Positions 42,028 through 51,994 of a stretch of 54,031 nucleotides of DNA are shown here, piece by piece. How positions within the stretch are numbered: the stretch's first letter is position 1; the number at the start of each line of letters is the position of its first letter. The position numbers and the translations under genes were made by a program. The notes below the pieces were generated by a model. That model searched no databases, had not been told where the DNA came from, and saw only the letters and a program-made list of their open reading frames with translations. The DNA lies in NCBI GenBank assembly GCA_900299115.1, contig OMIO01000106.1, forward strand, positions 1 to 54,031. The letters run 5' to 3'. The stretch comes from Methylocystaceae bacterium (lineage in GTDB: Bacteria > Pseudomonadota > Alphaproteobacteria > Rhizobiales > Beijerinckiaceae).

Positions 42028-42507
42028 ATGCTCAGCCAAAACTCTCTTGCATCTTCATTGATGATTTACATAATGCTGACAACACCCAGCGCGGCTCAAA
42101 ATATTGCGCCTAGCGTTGGCGCTCCGCGCGCCCAAGCTTCTCCACAAATTGGCGCGCCTCCCTCTTCTAGCTCCAGCGCTAAGATTGATACGTCGCCGCA
42201 AACCTCATCACCTCTAACATCTGCGCCTCAATCAACCTTGTCTGAAAGTAAATTTCTAAGCGCTTTATATGCTGAAATTGCGCGACACACGCCTCAAGAC
42301 AACGCCTTAGGAGAAGGCGAAGTAACAACAAGTTTTCATATCAACGCCAGCGGTCGGGTAGATAAAGTGACGATTGAAAAGTCCACTAACCCGATGTTCT
42401 CTGAAGCAGTAAAAAAAATTCTCGCCAGCGTAGAAGCCCCGCCGCCGCCAGGCGGCTCTATGGATATTGGCCAAACATTCAAATTTCATCAATCAGCGCC
42501 TGAATAA
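42028..42507 (+). CDS. Stand-alone TonB C-terminal-domain protein, probably exported
   Basis: N-terminal hydrophobic signal ending TPSAAQN; Ser/Pro linker; VTTSFHINASGRVDKVTIEKSTNPMFSEAVKKILASVEAPPPPGG TonB_C-like. Confidence 0.8.
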   Translation: MLSQNSLASSLMIYIMLTTPSAAQNIAPSVGAPRAQASPQIGAPPSSSSSAKIDTSPQTSSPLTSAPQSTLSESKFLSALYAEIARHTPQDNALGEGEVTTSFHINASGRVDKVTIEKSTNPMFSEAVKKILASVEAPPPPGGSMDIGQTFKFHQSAPE

Positions 42508-42549
42508 TTACTTATGCTCTGATGAACGTCTAATCTTTTTGGAGAGAGT

Positions 42550-43809
42550 GTGATGACTTATTGGCGTCTTGTGTTGTTCGCTTTGCTTGCAACCGCCTCA
42601 AGCGCTCGAGCGCAAGAGTCGCTGCAGCCAAGCGTTAATGGAGCAGAAGGCGTGAATAAGCCGCCCATGGCGAAACACGCGCCGCCAGCATGCTCGGATC
42701 CTAAACCAGATTGCGCTATGACAATCTACCCTGCATTTGATAAAAAGGGACTTTTATGGGTCGCTTATTCTGTTGGCAAAACACTCTATGTCGCCTCGTC
42801 TCACGATCAAGGAAAAACATTTTCCGCGCCAACGAAAATTATAACGCTCTCCGATGGGATTATCGACGCACATGGCGATGCGCGCCCTAAGATTATTCCA
42901 CTTAACGACAATTCTTTGTTGGTAAGTTATACGACGCGTCCTGATAAAATGATGATTGGAACAATATTTACTGCAAAATCATCTGATAACGGCAAAAACT
43001 TCTCAACGCCACAACCGATGCTGACGTCAGGTGGTCAGCGTTTCGACTCTTATGTTGTCACACCGAAGGGGCGTATTTTTGCTGGGTGGTTGGATAAGAC
43101 TCATGCAGCGCAAGCAAAAGCAGAGGGCAAAGAATTTGCCGGCAGCGGCGTAGCATTCGCCTCGTCAGATGATGGCGGCATAACGTTCAAAGGCAAGAAT
43201 ATTTTGATGGATCACGCTTGCGAATGCTGTCGCATGTCTGCGGCGCTTGGGCGCGATGGTCTACCAGTTTTTGCTTGGAGACAAATTTTTGAAGGCGATA
43301 TTCGCGATCATTACGCTGCGAAGCTAAGTGTAAATGGCGATAAACTCATTGGCGGTCGGGTGAGTAATGATGATTGGGCAATCAATAGCTGTCCACATCA
43401 AGGTCCTGCGCTAGCAGTCGATATCAAGGGGGTGTGGCACATAGCCTGGTTTACTAAAGGCAAAAACAGACAAGGCCTTTTTTACGCATATAGCCGAGAC
43501 GAGGGCAAATCATTCTCAACGCCGGAAAAGATCGGCGATGATGCACATGCGCCAGCCTTTGCCACTTTGCTCGCAACCAAAAAAAGGCTCTACCGCGCTT
43601 GGAAAGAATTTGATGGGGCGATTACAACTATCCCAGCGCAGCAATCAAGCGATGGCGGAAAAAGCTGGAGCGCGCCACAAATTCTGGCCTCAACGACAGA
43701 AGCGTCTGATCACCCTATTTTAGTTGAGTCAAAGAAGGATGTATTTCTGTCCTGGGGAACGCATCAAGAAGGCTATCGTCTGATTCCTCTCCGTCTTGCA
43801 AAAAAGTAA
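42550..43809 (+). CDS. Exported BNR-repeat/sialidase-like protein with HACECC motif
   Basis: Signal peptide, Asp-box-like SHDQGKTFSAP, SSDNGKNFSTP, SSDDGGITFKG, SRDEGKSFSTP, SSDGGKSWSAP; DHACECCRMS. Confidence 0.88.
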   Translation: MMTYWRLVLFALLATASSARAQESLQPSVNGAEGVNKPPMAKHAPPACSDPKPDCAMTIYPAFDKKGLLWVAYSVGKTLYVASSHDQGKTFSAPTKIITLSDGIIDAHGDARPKIIPLNDNSLLVSYTTRPDKMMIGTIFTAKSSDNGKNFSTPQPMLTSGGQRFDSYVVTPKGRIFAGWLDKTHAAQAKAEGKEFAGSGVAFASSDDGGITFKGKNILMDHACECCRMSAALGRDGLPVFAWRQIFEGDIRDHYAAKLSVNGDKLIGGRVSNDDWAINSCPHQGPALAVDIKGVWHIAWFTKGKNRQGLFYAYSRDEGKSFSTPEKIGDDAHAPAFATLLATKKRLYRAWKEFDGAITTIPAQQSSDGGKSWSAPQILASTTEASDHPILVESKKDVFLSWGTHQEGYRLIPLRLAKK

Positions 43810-43826
43810 GAGGAGCTGGGATAAAA

Positions 43827-44333
43827 ATGCCACGCTTTCGTTCTTTTCCTTATACGCTCAGTCTGACGCTCCTCAGCTTTATTTTAATGATCGGCACTGG
43901 GCGCAGCCTTGAGTTTAAGCCTTATGGGCGCGGCGATTTTGACCAAATTGCGCATTTACGCGAACAACGCGCGCGGATCATTCACTACTGGTCTGTAACC
44001 TGCCCAGCCTGCATTGCAGAACTCGGACAATGGGCCAAATTTATCAATGATCATCGGGATATGGATATTATTTTTATTAATACCGACGATGATGAAGACC
44101 GTGAACGCGCCGCCGCACGTTTAGAAAAAAATGGGCTCTCGCAGGCAACACATTATGGTTTTTCTGATAGTTTTGTAGAAAAGCTCTACTATGAAGCAGA
44201 TAAAAATTGGCGCGGCGAACTGCCTTTCACAGTTTTGATCTCTGCAAATGCACCTCGCGTCAGCGTAACTGGCGCCCTTGACGATCCGCATTTTGTTGCT
44301 TGGCTCAGTCAAGTTACGAGCATAAAAAAATAA
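43827..44333 (+). CDS. TlpA-like thioredoxin-fold protein, exported
   Basis: Signal-like N-terminus; HYWSVTCPACIAELGQW (CPAC); LPFTVLI cis-Pro region. Confidence 0.85.
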   Translation: MPRFRSFPYTLSLTLLSFILMIGTGRSLEFKPYGRGDFDQIAHLREQRARIIHYWSVTCPACIAELGQWAKFINDHRDMDIIFINTDDDEDRERAAARLEKNGLSQATHYGFSDSFVEKLYYEADKNWRGELPFTVLISANAPRVSVTGALDDPHFVAWLSQVTSIKK

Positions 44334-44378
44334 CCCCCTGCAAAATTCTCAAGCGCTTAGGGCGGCGGAACAAGAATT

Positions 44379-44669
44379 TTAAGCTGCTTGAATTTTTCGA
44401 GGATTTAACATTTTCGATCTCTCTACCCCCACAGCTAGCCCGAGCACAATCAACAAATCCGCAGCCAATAGCTTTGACCCAAGTCGGAGCGCATCACGAA
44501 TGTCCTTAATCAACATTTGACATAAATCTTCTTGGGCGCGGCCATAATTATTGCGATAGGAAAGATACAGCACGTCGTGTCGCCGCGCATGTTCGACCTT
44601 AGGGATCGCGCCTAATGCGCAATTCTTCATCAAATCAGCATATTGCTCCAAACAACTCGTAGACGTCAT
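44379..44669 (-). CDS. Hypothetical protein
   Basis: 96 aa ORF in otherwise empty interval; no recognised family. Confidence 0.35.
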   Translation of the reverse strand: MTSTSCLEQYADLMKNCALGAIPKVEHARRHDVLYLSYRNNYGRAQEDLCQMLIKDIRDALRLGSKLLAADLLIVLGLAVGVERSKMLNPRKIQAA

Positions 44670-44805
44670 AGCGGCAATCCCAGTTTATTCAATAAGTTAT
44701 GCTTATTGATCGCTGTCAGTTCTGGAGCGGAGCGAACCACTCGTAATTTCCAGAGCAGGATTGGCGCCAGTTAAGGGAGAGTTTGGGTAAACGAAAAATA
44801 AAAAT

Positions 44806-45390
44806 TTAACGCGTTGCTCCCGGCTCCCACAAGACATCGCCTCGATCACGATTCACAAAACGCGACGCAACGAAGAGAAAATCAGAAAGCCGATTGATGT
44901 AAGCAAATGCGGTGGGAGATAATTCTTCTCCCTTTGTTTCCCCAAGGGTGACCATTACGCGCTCTGCGCGTCGGCAGATTGTCCGCGCTACATGCAAATG
45001 CGCCGCCGCTGGCATACCGCCGGGCAACACAAATGATTTTAACGATGATAATTCGCCATTCAGAAGATCAATGTCTTTTTCGACATGCTCTACTTGCGAT
45101 GGCGTAATAACCAGACGCATCTTTGGATCTATCGGCTTTTTTGGATCTACTGGAGTTGCTAATTCCGCGCCAAGATCAAATAATTCATTTTGAATCCGCG
45201 CAAGCATCTCATCTAGCGCGGCGTCTCGCGCTTCTATCGCTAAACGCGCAACGCCAATCGCTGCATTCGTTTCATCAATAACACCAAAGGCCTCGACGCG
45301 AATATCATCTTTTCGTCGCCGCGCGCCTGTTGCCAGAGAAGTATCTCCGCCATCGCCGCCGCGCGTGTATATTTTATCCAGCTTAACCAT
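44806..45390 (-). CDS. Cob(I)yrinic acid a,c-diamide adenosyltransferase (PduO type)
   Basis: KIYTRGGDGGDTSLATGARRRKDDIRVEAFGVIDETNAAIG...ARTICRRAERVMV. Confidence 0.96.
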   Translation of the reverse strand: MVKLDKIYTRGGDGGDTSLATGARRRKDDIRVEAFGVIDETNAAIGVARLAIEARDAALDEMLARIQNELFDLGAELATPVDPKKPIDPKMRLVITPSQVEHVEKDIDLLNGELSSLKSFVLPGGMPAAAHLHVARTICRRAERVMVTLGETKGEELSPTAFAYINRLSDFLFVASRFVNRDRGDVLWEPGATR

Positions 45391-45394
45391 CTTA

Positions 45395-45586
45395 TCAGCG
45401 TCCTTTGGCGTAAATGACGATCATCGCTACGATAAGCGCCACAAATTGCAATCCGACCCGCCACCGCATCAGAATTTGAGAACGATTAGCATCACCGCGA
45501 CGAAACATATTATAAAATCCTGCAACGAGCACGAATACAACCGCGCCTACTGCAATGCCAACAAGAAGATTAAACACAAGCGTCAT
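45395..45586 (-). CDS. Twin transmembrane protein (HIG1-like small membrane protein)
   Basis: Two TM helices with GFYNMFRRGDANRSQILMRWRVGLQ loop. Confidence 0.8.
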   Translation of the reverse strand: MTLVFNLLVGIAVGAVVFVLVAGFYNMFRRGDANRSQILMRWRVGLQFVALIVAMIVIYAKGR

Positions 45587-45642
45587 ACTGCCTCATACGT
45601 CTGAGCACCCGCTGTAAGGAAGCTCATCAGAGAGCACAAGTC

Positions 45643-48093
45643 TTAAGGCTTTAACAAGCGCTGGAGATAGTCGAGCTCCTCCACGCCTCGCTCCGGCTGA
45701 CCTAATCGCCGCCTCAATTCTTCTTGCAGTTGATGCGCCCGCTGGGCGGGCGGCAATCCAAGCGGATCATATTTCTCCTTTGTGGATTGTTGCCCGCCAG
45801 AGGTGCGACCCAAAGGATCGCGCCCCATTCCCTGACGCCGTCGACCAGCCCTCCCGCCAGGCGCGCCGCCCTCTTGTTGTGCGCGTAATTTTTCTGAAAG
45901 GGCGTCCGCTGTTTCACGCAAAGCCTCCAAAGTCTCTTGCTGAGAGTCTAGCGCGCGCTCTAAATCCTCATTCTTCGGCCCCAGCGCATCTTCTGCTTGT
46001 TTCATAGATTTGCGGGCTTTTTCTAACTCACTTGCGCTTTCTGGATTATCATTGCGCCAGTTATCTTGCGCGCGCTCTAACCGCTTACGCAACTCCTCCT
46101 GTCGCTGTCGAATTGTTTCCTGACGATGTTTCTTCTGATGATTTTCTTCCTCTTCTTTTTGCTGAGGCTGCAAACCTGGCGTCTCGCGAGCCGCTTCAAG
46201 CGTCTCATCTCGAAGCGCTTGTTCATCGCGTGATAATTGATCCAATTCTTTTAGCTGTTTCGCGGCATTCTGCTGCGCAGAGCCCTCCGCTTCCTCGCCA
46301 GCTGACGCCTGAAGATTTTCCATCATCTCTTGCAATTCAGAAAGGAGTTTTTCTGCTTGCGTATGATCGCCTGATTTTAAAGCATCCTGTATATTTTCCA
46401 GTAAATTTTCTATTTGCTGTTTTGTTATCAGCTCATTTTCATCACGAGCGGCCTCAGACGAATGATTGTCCTTAGAGCTTGCAAAGAGCTCATTCATAAA
46501 ATTATCCAGCGCGCGACTTAATTCTTGCAAACGCTGCGACAGCGCCTTTTCATCTTCATGATTTTGGATTGCCTCTTGAAGCGATTTCTCGCTTATGCGT
46601 AAATCCTTTTCCGCCTGAGCGCTTTTACCTGCTTCAATATCCAAGGCGATCGCCCAAAGCAGATCAACAACGCTGCGCAATTCATCGTCGCTTCGCTTTC
46701 CATCTAGACTGTTGCGCGCTGCACGCAACCCTAGGTAAATCTGGGCTGGAATCTCAAAAATTTCTGGCGCTAACGTCAAAGAATCTAGTGCTTGCGCTAC
46801 CATAACCCGCGTTTGCGGATGAAGGGCAAGGTTGCGTCTTTGCTCAATTAATGACCGAGCAAGCGGTTCTTTGAACACGCGCTGAGGTAAAGTAATATTA
46901 AGTGTTTTAGAAACGCCAATATTTTCCCCAGCATCCTTGGCAATCAAACGCATCTCAAGCGACGTTCCAGCAAAAGGGCTTTCGGAAAGATCTATTGTCG
47001 CTTGTAGCGGCTCATTGCCAGCATCACGCGTAGAATTGATTAGAGCCGCACGCGGCGCATCATAGAGCGCCTTACTATTAGGCGCTCTCATACTAAAGGC
47101 GGCCTCTATGCTCACTACGCCATAATCATCAGTAGCGGCATATTCAATTATCATGGATCCTGATGCATTCTGTCGAATAGCCTCGAGTAGAGTAACAACT
47201 GGTGGTTGATCGAGAATTGGCGTAATTTCATATTTGCGGCCGTCTGCAAGCGTGAAATGCCCAAGATTACTAAGTTTATAAACCGGTTGTTTGTTCGTTT
47301 GCGCTGATCCATCATTATCAGCCAACCGAACAAAACCATCCTCAACAACTACCTGCGCCGTGTCAGGACTCATCCGCAAAATAGAATTTATTGGCACAGA
47401 AATTTCGCTGCTTTGCAATGGCAGCATTAACGCTGGACGTAACGTATAAGCAGGCGGATCAAACCAAGCTTCAACTCTTTCACTAGATCGCAAAAGATTT
47501 ACTGAGCGCCAATCCAAAGCCGCCATTAATCTTTGGCGTTTTTCGTCGCCTGCTACAAAAGCCGCCGCAATGGCGCAGACCAACGCAAATGCACGCAAGG
47601 CGAATGGATCAAAACGCGGTAAATCCGTCTTAGGCCACGCTATCGGCAGTTTCTCTAGCGCATCGTGCAATTTTGTTTGATGCAATGCCCAGAATACACG
47701 CGTTTTTGGGTCGGTCTCTGCGTTTGCCAGGCGATCTTGCAAAGATTGAGCGGGGAGCAGACCTGGGAGCGCTTCAGAATCAAGCCGCTTGATTGCGGCG
47801 CGTGGCGATGGAAAACCCTGAACGATTTCTTGCACAATGAGGAACAAGGCCGCAAATAAGAAAAGGGCTTCTCCGAGAATGCGCAAGCCTAATGGCGCAA
47901 TACGCCAAAGATCTAGCCAAGTTATAGTCAGAAAAAAAAGCGCAATGGTCACCAGCCCGGCGCTTAAGCGCAACATGCGCTCAATGAGCAGAACCAGAGA
48001 ATATCTAAGCAATAGCTGCTCTAGGCGCTTCATCTTTCTCCTTGGCGATTGTATCAAAAGAAGCGTAAGCTGATCCTCGCTTCGCCTAATCAT
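45643..48093 (-). CDS. DUF4175/TIGR02302 family membrane protein
   Basis: Three N-terminal TM-like segments, RVEAWFDPPAYTLRPALML, long Gln/Glu-rich coiled C-terminus with DPLGR, YDPLGLPP motifs. Confidence 0.9.
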   Translation of the reverse strand: MIRRSEDQLTLLLIQSPRRKMKRLEQLLLRYSLVLLIERMLRLSAGLVTIALFFLTITWLDLWRIAPLGLRILGEALFLFAALFLIVQEIVQGFPSPRAAIKRLDSEALPGLLPAQSLQDRLANAETDPKTRVFWALHQTKLHDALEKLPIAWPKTDLPRFDPFALRAFALVCAIAAAFVAGDEKRQRLMAALDWRSVNLLRSSERVEAWFDPPAYTLRPALMLPLQSSEISVPINSILRMSPDTAQVVVEDGFVRLADNDGSAQTNKQPVYKLSNLGHFTLADGRKYEITPILDQPPVVTLLEAIRQNASGSMIIEYAATDDYGVVSIEAAFSMRAPNSKALYDAPRAALINSTRDAGNEPLQATIDLSESPFAGTSLEMRLIAKDAGENIGVSKTLNITLPQRVFKEPLARSLIEQRRNLALHPQTRVMVAQALDSLTLAPEIFEIPAQIYLGLRAARNSLDGKRSDDELRSVVDLLWAIALDIEAGKSAQAEKDLRISEKSLQEAIQNHEDEKALSQRLQELSRALDNFMNELFASSKDNHSSEAARDENELITKQQIENLLENIQDALKSGDHTQAEKLLSELQEMMENLQASAGEEAEGSAQQNAAKQLKELDQLSRDEQALRDETLEAARETPGLQPQQKEEEENHQKKHRQETIRQRQEELRKRLERAQDNWRNDNPESASELEKARKSMKQAEDALGPKNEDLERALDSQQETLEALRETADALSEKLRAQQEGGAPGGRAGRRRQGMGRDPLGRTSGGQQSTKEKYDPLGLPPAQRAHQLQEELRRRLGQPERGVEELDYLQRLLKP

Positions 48094-48224
48094 TGGTTTA
48101 TGAGTGTCGTCTTTTTTTAAGCTCCATGATCCTTTAGCACCCTAATAACCAGAGCCGCACCCTGACCTTCGCTAAAATACGATCCCAAGACACGATCTCT
48201 CCTCCAATATCAGATCTTCGTCTC

Positions 48225-48668
48225 TTGCCAGCTCAAGTAGCGGCAATACGCAACAAGATACTCTGGGCGCTTGAAAAAAATGACCTGGAAGCATTGCGCA
48301 TCCCTATTGACTGGAACGAGATGCGCCCGCTCTTTGCTAAAAGCGGCGCCTTCAAAGCGGGAACGGATCCAATTGAGATACTCAAAGCGCAATCTTTTGA
48401 TACGAAAGGACATGAGATATTACGGATCTTAAGAAATATTCTCGCTCAGCCTTATGTCAAAATCACCCGCGGTCCCACCACTCTTTTTGAATGGCCTGCT
48501 TTTGCTCGGCGTAGCCTATCGCCTGAAACTGAAAACGAACGCCTGGAACAATGGTCTTGTGTGCGCTTTGCCGATTTAAAAGAATCTAACAGGCTTGGTC
48601 GACCACGCATCATGCGCATTGGCATCGCCGCCGATGGGGTTTGGCATTATTTCTGGAGCGAAGATTAA
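48225..48668 (+). CDS. Conserved hypothetical protein
   Basis: Coding-like ORF, 147 aa; overlaps convergent dihydroorotase by 4 nt. Confidence 0.7.
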   Translation: MPAQVAAIRNKILWALEKNDLEALRIPIDWNEMRPLFAKSGAFKAGTDPIEILKAQSFDTKGHEILRILRNILAQPYVKITRGPTTLFEWPAFARRSLSPETENERLEQWSCVRFADLKESNRLGRPRIMRIGIAADGVWHYFWSED

Positions 48669-49990
48669 AGGGCGGCATGAAATCTTATTGGCGCACCAAC
48701 AGATTGCGCAACAAGCTCTCCTTCCCACATTACTTTACGACCGCGAACGAGGGTCCCAATTGGCCAGCCTTGCACCGTTTTGCCATCATAAGGCGTCCAT
48801 CCAACTCTTGAACCTATCCATGAATTACGGATGATTTCTCGTCGTTTTAAATCCACAATTGTTAAGTCTGCATCATAACCCACAGCGACGCGACCTTTTT
48901 GCGCAATGCCAAAAAGCCTTGCGGGGCCAGCGCTTGTAAGGTCAACCAATCTCGCCAAGCTTATGCGCCCTGCATTCAAATGATCCAACAGCAAGGGCAC
49001 AATGGTCTGAACGCCTGTCATCCCTGAAGGACTTTGAGGATAGGGCCTAGCTTTCTCTTCTAATGTATGAGGCGCATGATCAGATCCAATGACATCGACA
49101 ATTCCTTGAGTAATCCCGCGCCATAGCGCTTCACGATGCCGAGCGCTTCTTACTGGTGGGTTCATTTGCGCAAGGGCGCCAATCCGCTGATAATCTGTGT
49201 CGTCCATCGTCAAATGATGTGGCGTCACCTCTACAGAGGCAATGTCTTTACACTGCGCGAGTAACTCGATTTCTTCTTCCGTGGTGACATGAAGCACATG
49301 AATCAATGCGCCTTTTTGCTGGGCAATTTTAATCAATCGGCGCGTTGATTGCACAGCCGTTTCAACATCGCGCCAAATTGGATGCGATGATGGATCGCCC
49401 TCTCTGCGAAGATGCTTGCGCGCAATCAACCGCTCTTCATCTTCGCTATGAAAAGCGACCCGACGACGCGTGTGCGACAATACCTCTGCAATACCGGCGT
49501 CATCCGCAATCAATAATGAGCCAGTAGAAGAGCCCATGAATACCTTAACGCCTGCTGCGCCGGGCAAGCGCTCTAGCTCAGCGAGATCGCGAGCATTTTC
49601 ATGTGTTCCGCCAACCCAAAAAGCAAAATCACAGTGCATTCGGTTAAGTCCGCGGCGGACTTTGTCAGCCAACGCCTCCGGCGTCGAGGTTAAGGGATCG
49701 GTATTCGGCATTTCAAAGACTGCCGTAACGCCGCCAAGAACTGCGCTCCGTGAACCAGATTCGAGATCTTCCTTATGCGGCATGCCAGGCTCACGAAAAT
49801 GAACTTGCGTATCGATCACCCCAGGCAAAATGTGCAAGCCCCGACAATTAATTTTTTCAGCTGCGTCACAGCTGGAAAGTTGCCCTATTTCAGCAATTTT
49901 TCCATCGATTACGCCAATATCCCGCTCAGATTCGCCATCTTGATTGACCAGCGCCCCGCCATAAAGAACAACATCAAAAGATCGCCTCAT
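48665..49990 (-). CDS. pyrC: Dihydroorotase (class I)
   Basis: PGVIDTQVHFREPGMPHKEDLESGSRSAVLGGVTAVFEMPNT, HVLHVTT, VEVTPHHL, IGSDHAPH. Confidence 0.94.
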   Translation of the reverse strand: MRRSFDVVLYGGALVNQDGESERDIGVIDGKIAEIGQLSSCDAAEKINCRGLHILPGVIDTQVHFREPGMPHKEDLESGSRSAVLGGVTAVFEMPNTDPLTSTPEALADKVRRGLNRMHCDFAFWVGGTHENARDLAELERLPGAAGVKVFMGSSTGSLLIADDAGIAEVLSHTRRRVAFHSEDEERLIARKHLRREGDPSSHPIWRDVETAVQSTRRLIKIAQQKGALIHVLHVTTEEEIELLAQCKDIASVEVTPHHLTMDDTDYQRIGALAQMNPPVRSARHREALWRGITQGIVDVIGSDHAPHTLEEKARPYPQSPSGMTGVQTIVPLLLDHLNAGRISLARLVDLTSAGPARLFGIAQKGRVAVGYDADLTIVDLKRREIIRNSWIGSRVGWTPYDGKTVQGWPIGTLVRGRKVMWEGELVAQSVGAPIRFHAAL

Positions 49991-50049
49991 AACGCTTTGC
50001 TCCGCTGATCGTGATAGATTTAAGATAGAGGCTTATTGCGCGCTGGCCA

Positions 50050-50904
50050 ATGGCTGACCTTGCTGGAGAAAATGAAGCGATGACTGCATCAATATTTCTT
50101 GAAGATCGCAGTGTGATTGACGTTTCTGGCCCAGAAGCAGGCAAGTTTCTTCATAATTTAGTGACAAATGACGTCTTAAACCTATCGCCTGGCCAGGCCT
50201 GCTTCGCCGCGCTCCTCTCTCCGCAAGGGAAAATACAAGCAGATTTTTTCATCTTCATGCTGGCGCCGGATAGCTATTTTCTAGATTGCCCAAAACAGTT
50301 AGCATTAGATCTTATCCAACGCCTCAAACTTTATAAATTACGTATGTCCGTCACAATAAATGACCGAAGTGCGGAATTATGCGTTTATGCCTTTCCTGAC
50401 GCTCCTGAGCGACCATCAGCACCCAGTGTAACCTCAGCGCGCGATCCTCGCGCGTCCTTTGGTTGGCGCGCAATTGCATTGAAAAATTCTATCTCCGCTT
50501 CAGAAACATTTGCGTCTTATGAGGCGCGCCGCATTCTTCTGGGTCTTCCCTCAGGAGGCTTAGATTTTGCCTATGGCGACGCCTTCCCACACGAAACAAA
50601 TATGGACCAGCTTTGCGGCGTTGATTTTAACAAAGGCTGCTATGTCGGTCAGGAAGTTGTCTCACGCATGAAACATCGCGGCGAGGCGCGAAAACGCATC
50701 ACCCCCTATCTCGCGACGCCGCAAGCTCCCCCTCCAGGAACGCCGATCAATGCTGAAGGGATAGAGATTGGCGTAACAGGATCTCACTCAGGCGTCACAG
50801 GCCTCGCTATGATCAGACGCGATCGACTGGCCCAGGCGATCGCAAGCGGTAAAACGCCAATGGCGGAACAAATGCGCATCGACTTTCAGCTCGAGCCGAG
50901 CTGA
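50050..50904 (+). CDS. ygfZ: Folate-binding protein YgfZ/GcvT-like (start perhaps 50080)
   Basis: KGCYVGQEVVSRMKHRG signature, SGPEAGKFLHNLVTNDV. Confidence 0.95.
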   Translation: MADLAGENEAMTASIFLEDRSVIDVSGPEAGKFLHNLVTNDVLNLSPGQACFAALLSPQGKIQADFFIFMLAPDSYFLDCPKQLALDLIQRLKLYKLRMSVTINDRSAELCVYAFPDAPERPSAPSVTSARDPRASFGWRAIALKNSISASETFASYEARRILLGLPSGGLDFAYGDAFPHETNMDQLCGVDFNKGCYVGQEVVSRMKHRGEARKRITPYLATPQAPPPGTPINAEGIEIGVTGSHSGVTGLAMIRRDRLAQAIASGKTPMAEQMRIDFQLEPS

Positions 50905-51011
50905 ATCTTGAAACAATGCTTTCGTTCGCCAAAAAAGCCCGATAAGTTCCCGCTCGCCATGTGGGGCGTGAGACCCGGCGGCGCAGAAAATCAACTTGAA
51001 AGGAACGCCAG

Positions 51012-51992
51012 GTGAGCGGAAGCCAGAATACAGACGGCCGGACAACGGCGAGCGTTAATGCACTTGCTGGCGGAATTGTCGACCGCTTAGTTGCTGAGGC
51101 GGATCGTTTCCGCGTTGCTGTCACCCACGGCAGCTTAGGAGAATTATTGATCGACGCTGGCGCTAAGGCGTCAGGCGGCGTCGATGTAGGCCTTCTCCTG
51201 ACGGAAATCTGTATGGGTGGCCTGGGACGCGTTTCCCTGTCGCCGGCGCCAGGCGCTTCGAAATGGCCGTTCTGGCTCACTGTTTCGAGTAACGATCCTG
51301 TCGTTGCCTGTCTTGCGAGCCAATATGCGGGCTGGAGTCTGCAGCATGAAAAGTTTTTTGCGCTGGGATCAGGACCTGGACGCGCGCAAGCGCGCGTTGA
51401 AAAATTGTTTGATGAGCTCTCATATAAAGATCAAGCTAAGCGCGTAACAATCGTGTTGGAAAGCGCTTCGCCGCCGCCAAAAGAGGTGGTCGAAAAAGTT
51501 GCCGCAAAATCCGGCGTTGATCCAAAACATGTCGCCTTTATTTACGCGCCGACACAATCGCTTGCTGGCAGCGTACAAGTTGTTGGACGCGTGCTTGAAG
51601 TCGCCCTACACAAAGCGCATGAACTCCATTTCCCCCTTGATCATATCGTTGACGGGGTCGCAACAGCGCCTTTATCTCCTCCACATCCGGATTTTATACA
51701 GGCGATGGGACGTACGAATGATGCAATCATCTATGCGGGGCGCGCGCATCTTTTCGTAAAGGGCCCGGCCTCTGCGGCAAAAGAACTTGCTGAAAAATTA
51801 CCCAGTAGTAATTCCAAAGACTACGGACGGCCATTTGCTGATATTTTCAAAGCATATAAAGGCGATTTTTATCAAATTGACGGTAGTCTGTTTTCACCTG
51901 CTGAAGCACTGGTCACCGCCATTGAAACAGGCGAAACCTTTCGGGCAGGTAAAATCAATGAAAGCTTGCTTGATAAATCTTTTGGAGGCTAA
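51012..51992 (+). CDS. mch: Methenyltetrahydromethanopterin cyclohydrolase (GTG start)
   Basis: SVNALAGGIVDRLV, EICMGGLGRVSLSP, SSNDPVVACLASQYAGWSL, GRTNDAIIYAG. Confidence 0.97.
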   Translation: MSGSQNTDGRTTASVNALAGGIVDRLVAEADRFRVAVTHGSLGELLIDAGAKASGGVDVGLLLTEICMGGLGRVSLSPAPGASKWPFWLTVSSNDPVVACLASQYAGWSLQHEKFFALGSGPGRAQARVEKLFDELSYKDQAKRVTIVLESASPPPKEVVEKVAAKSGVDPKHVAFIYAPTQSLAGSVQVVGRVLEVALHKAHELHFPLDHIVDGVATAPLSPPHPDFIQAMGRTNDAIIYAGRAHLFVKGPASAAKELAEKLPSSNSKDYGRPFADIFKAYKGDFYQIDGSLFSPAEALVTAIETGETFRAGKINESLLDKSFGG

Positions 51993-51994
51993 GG

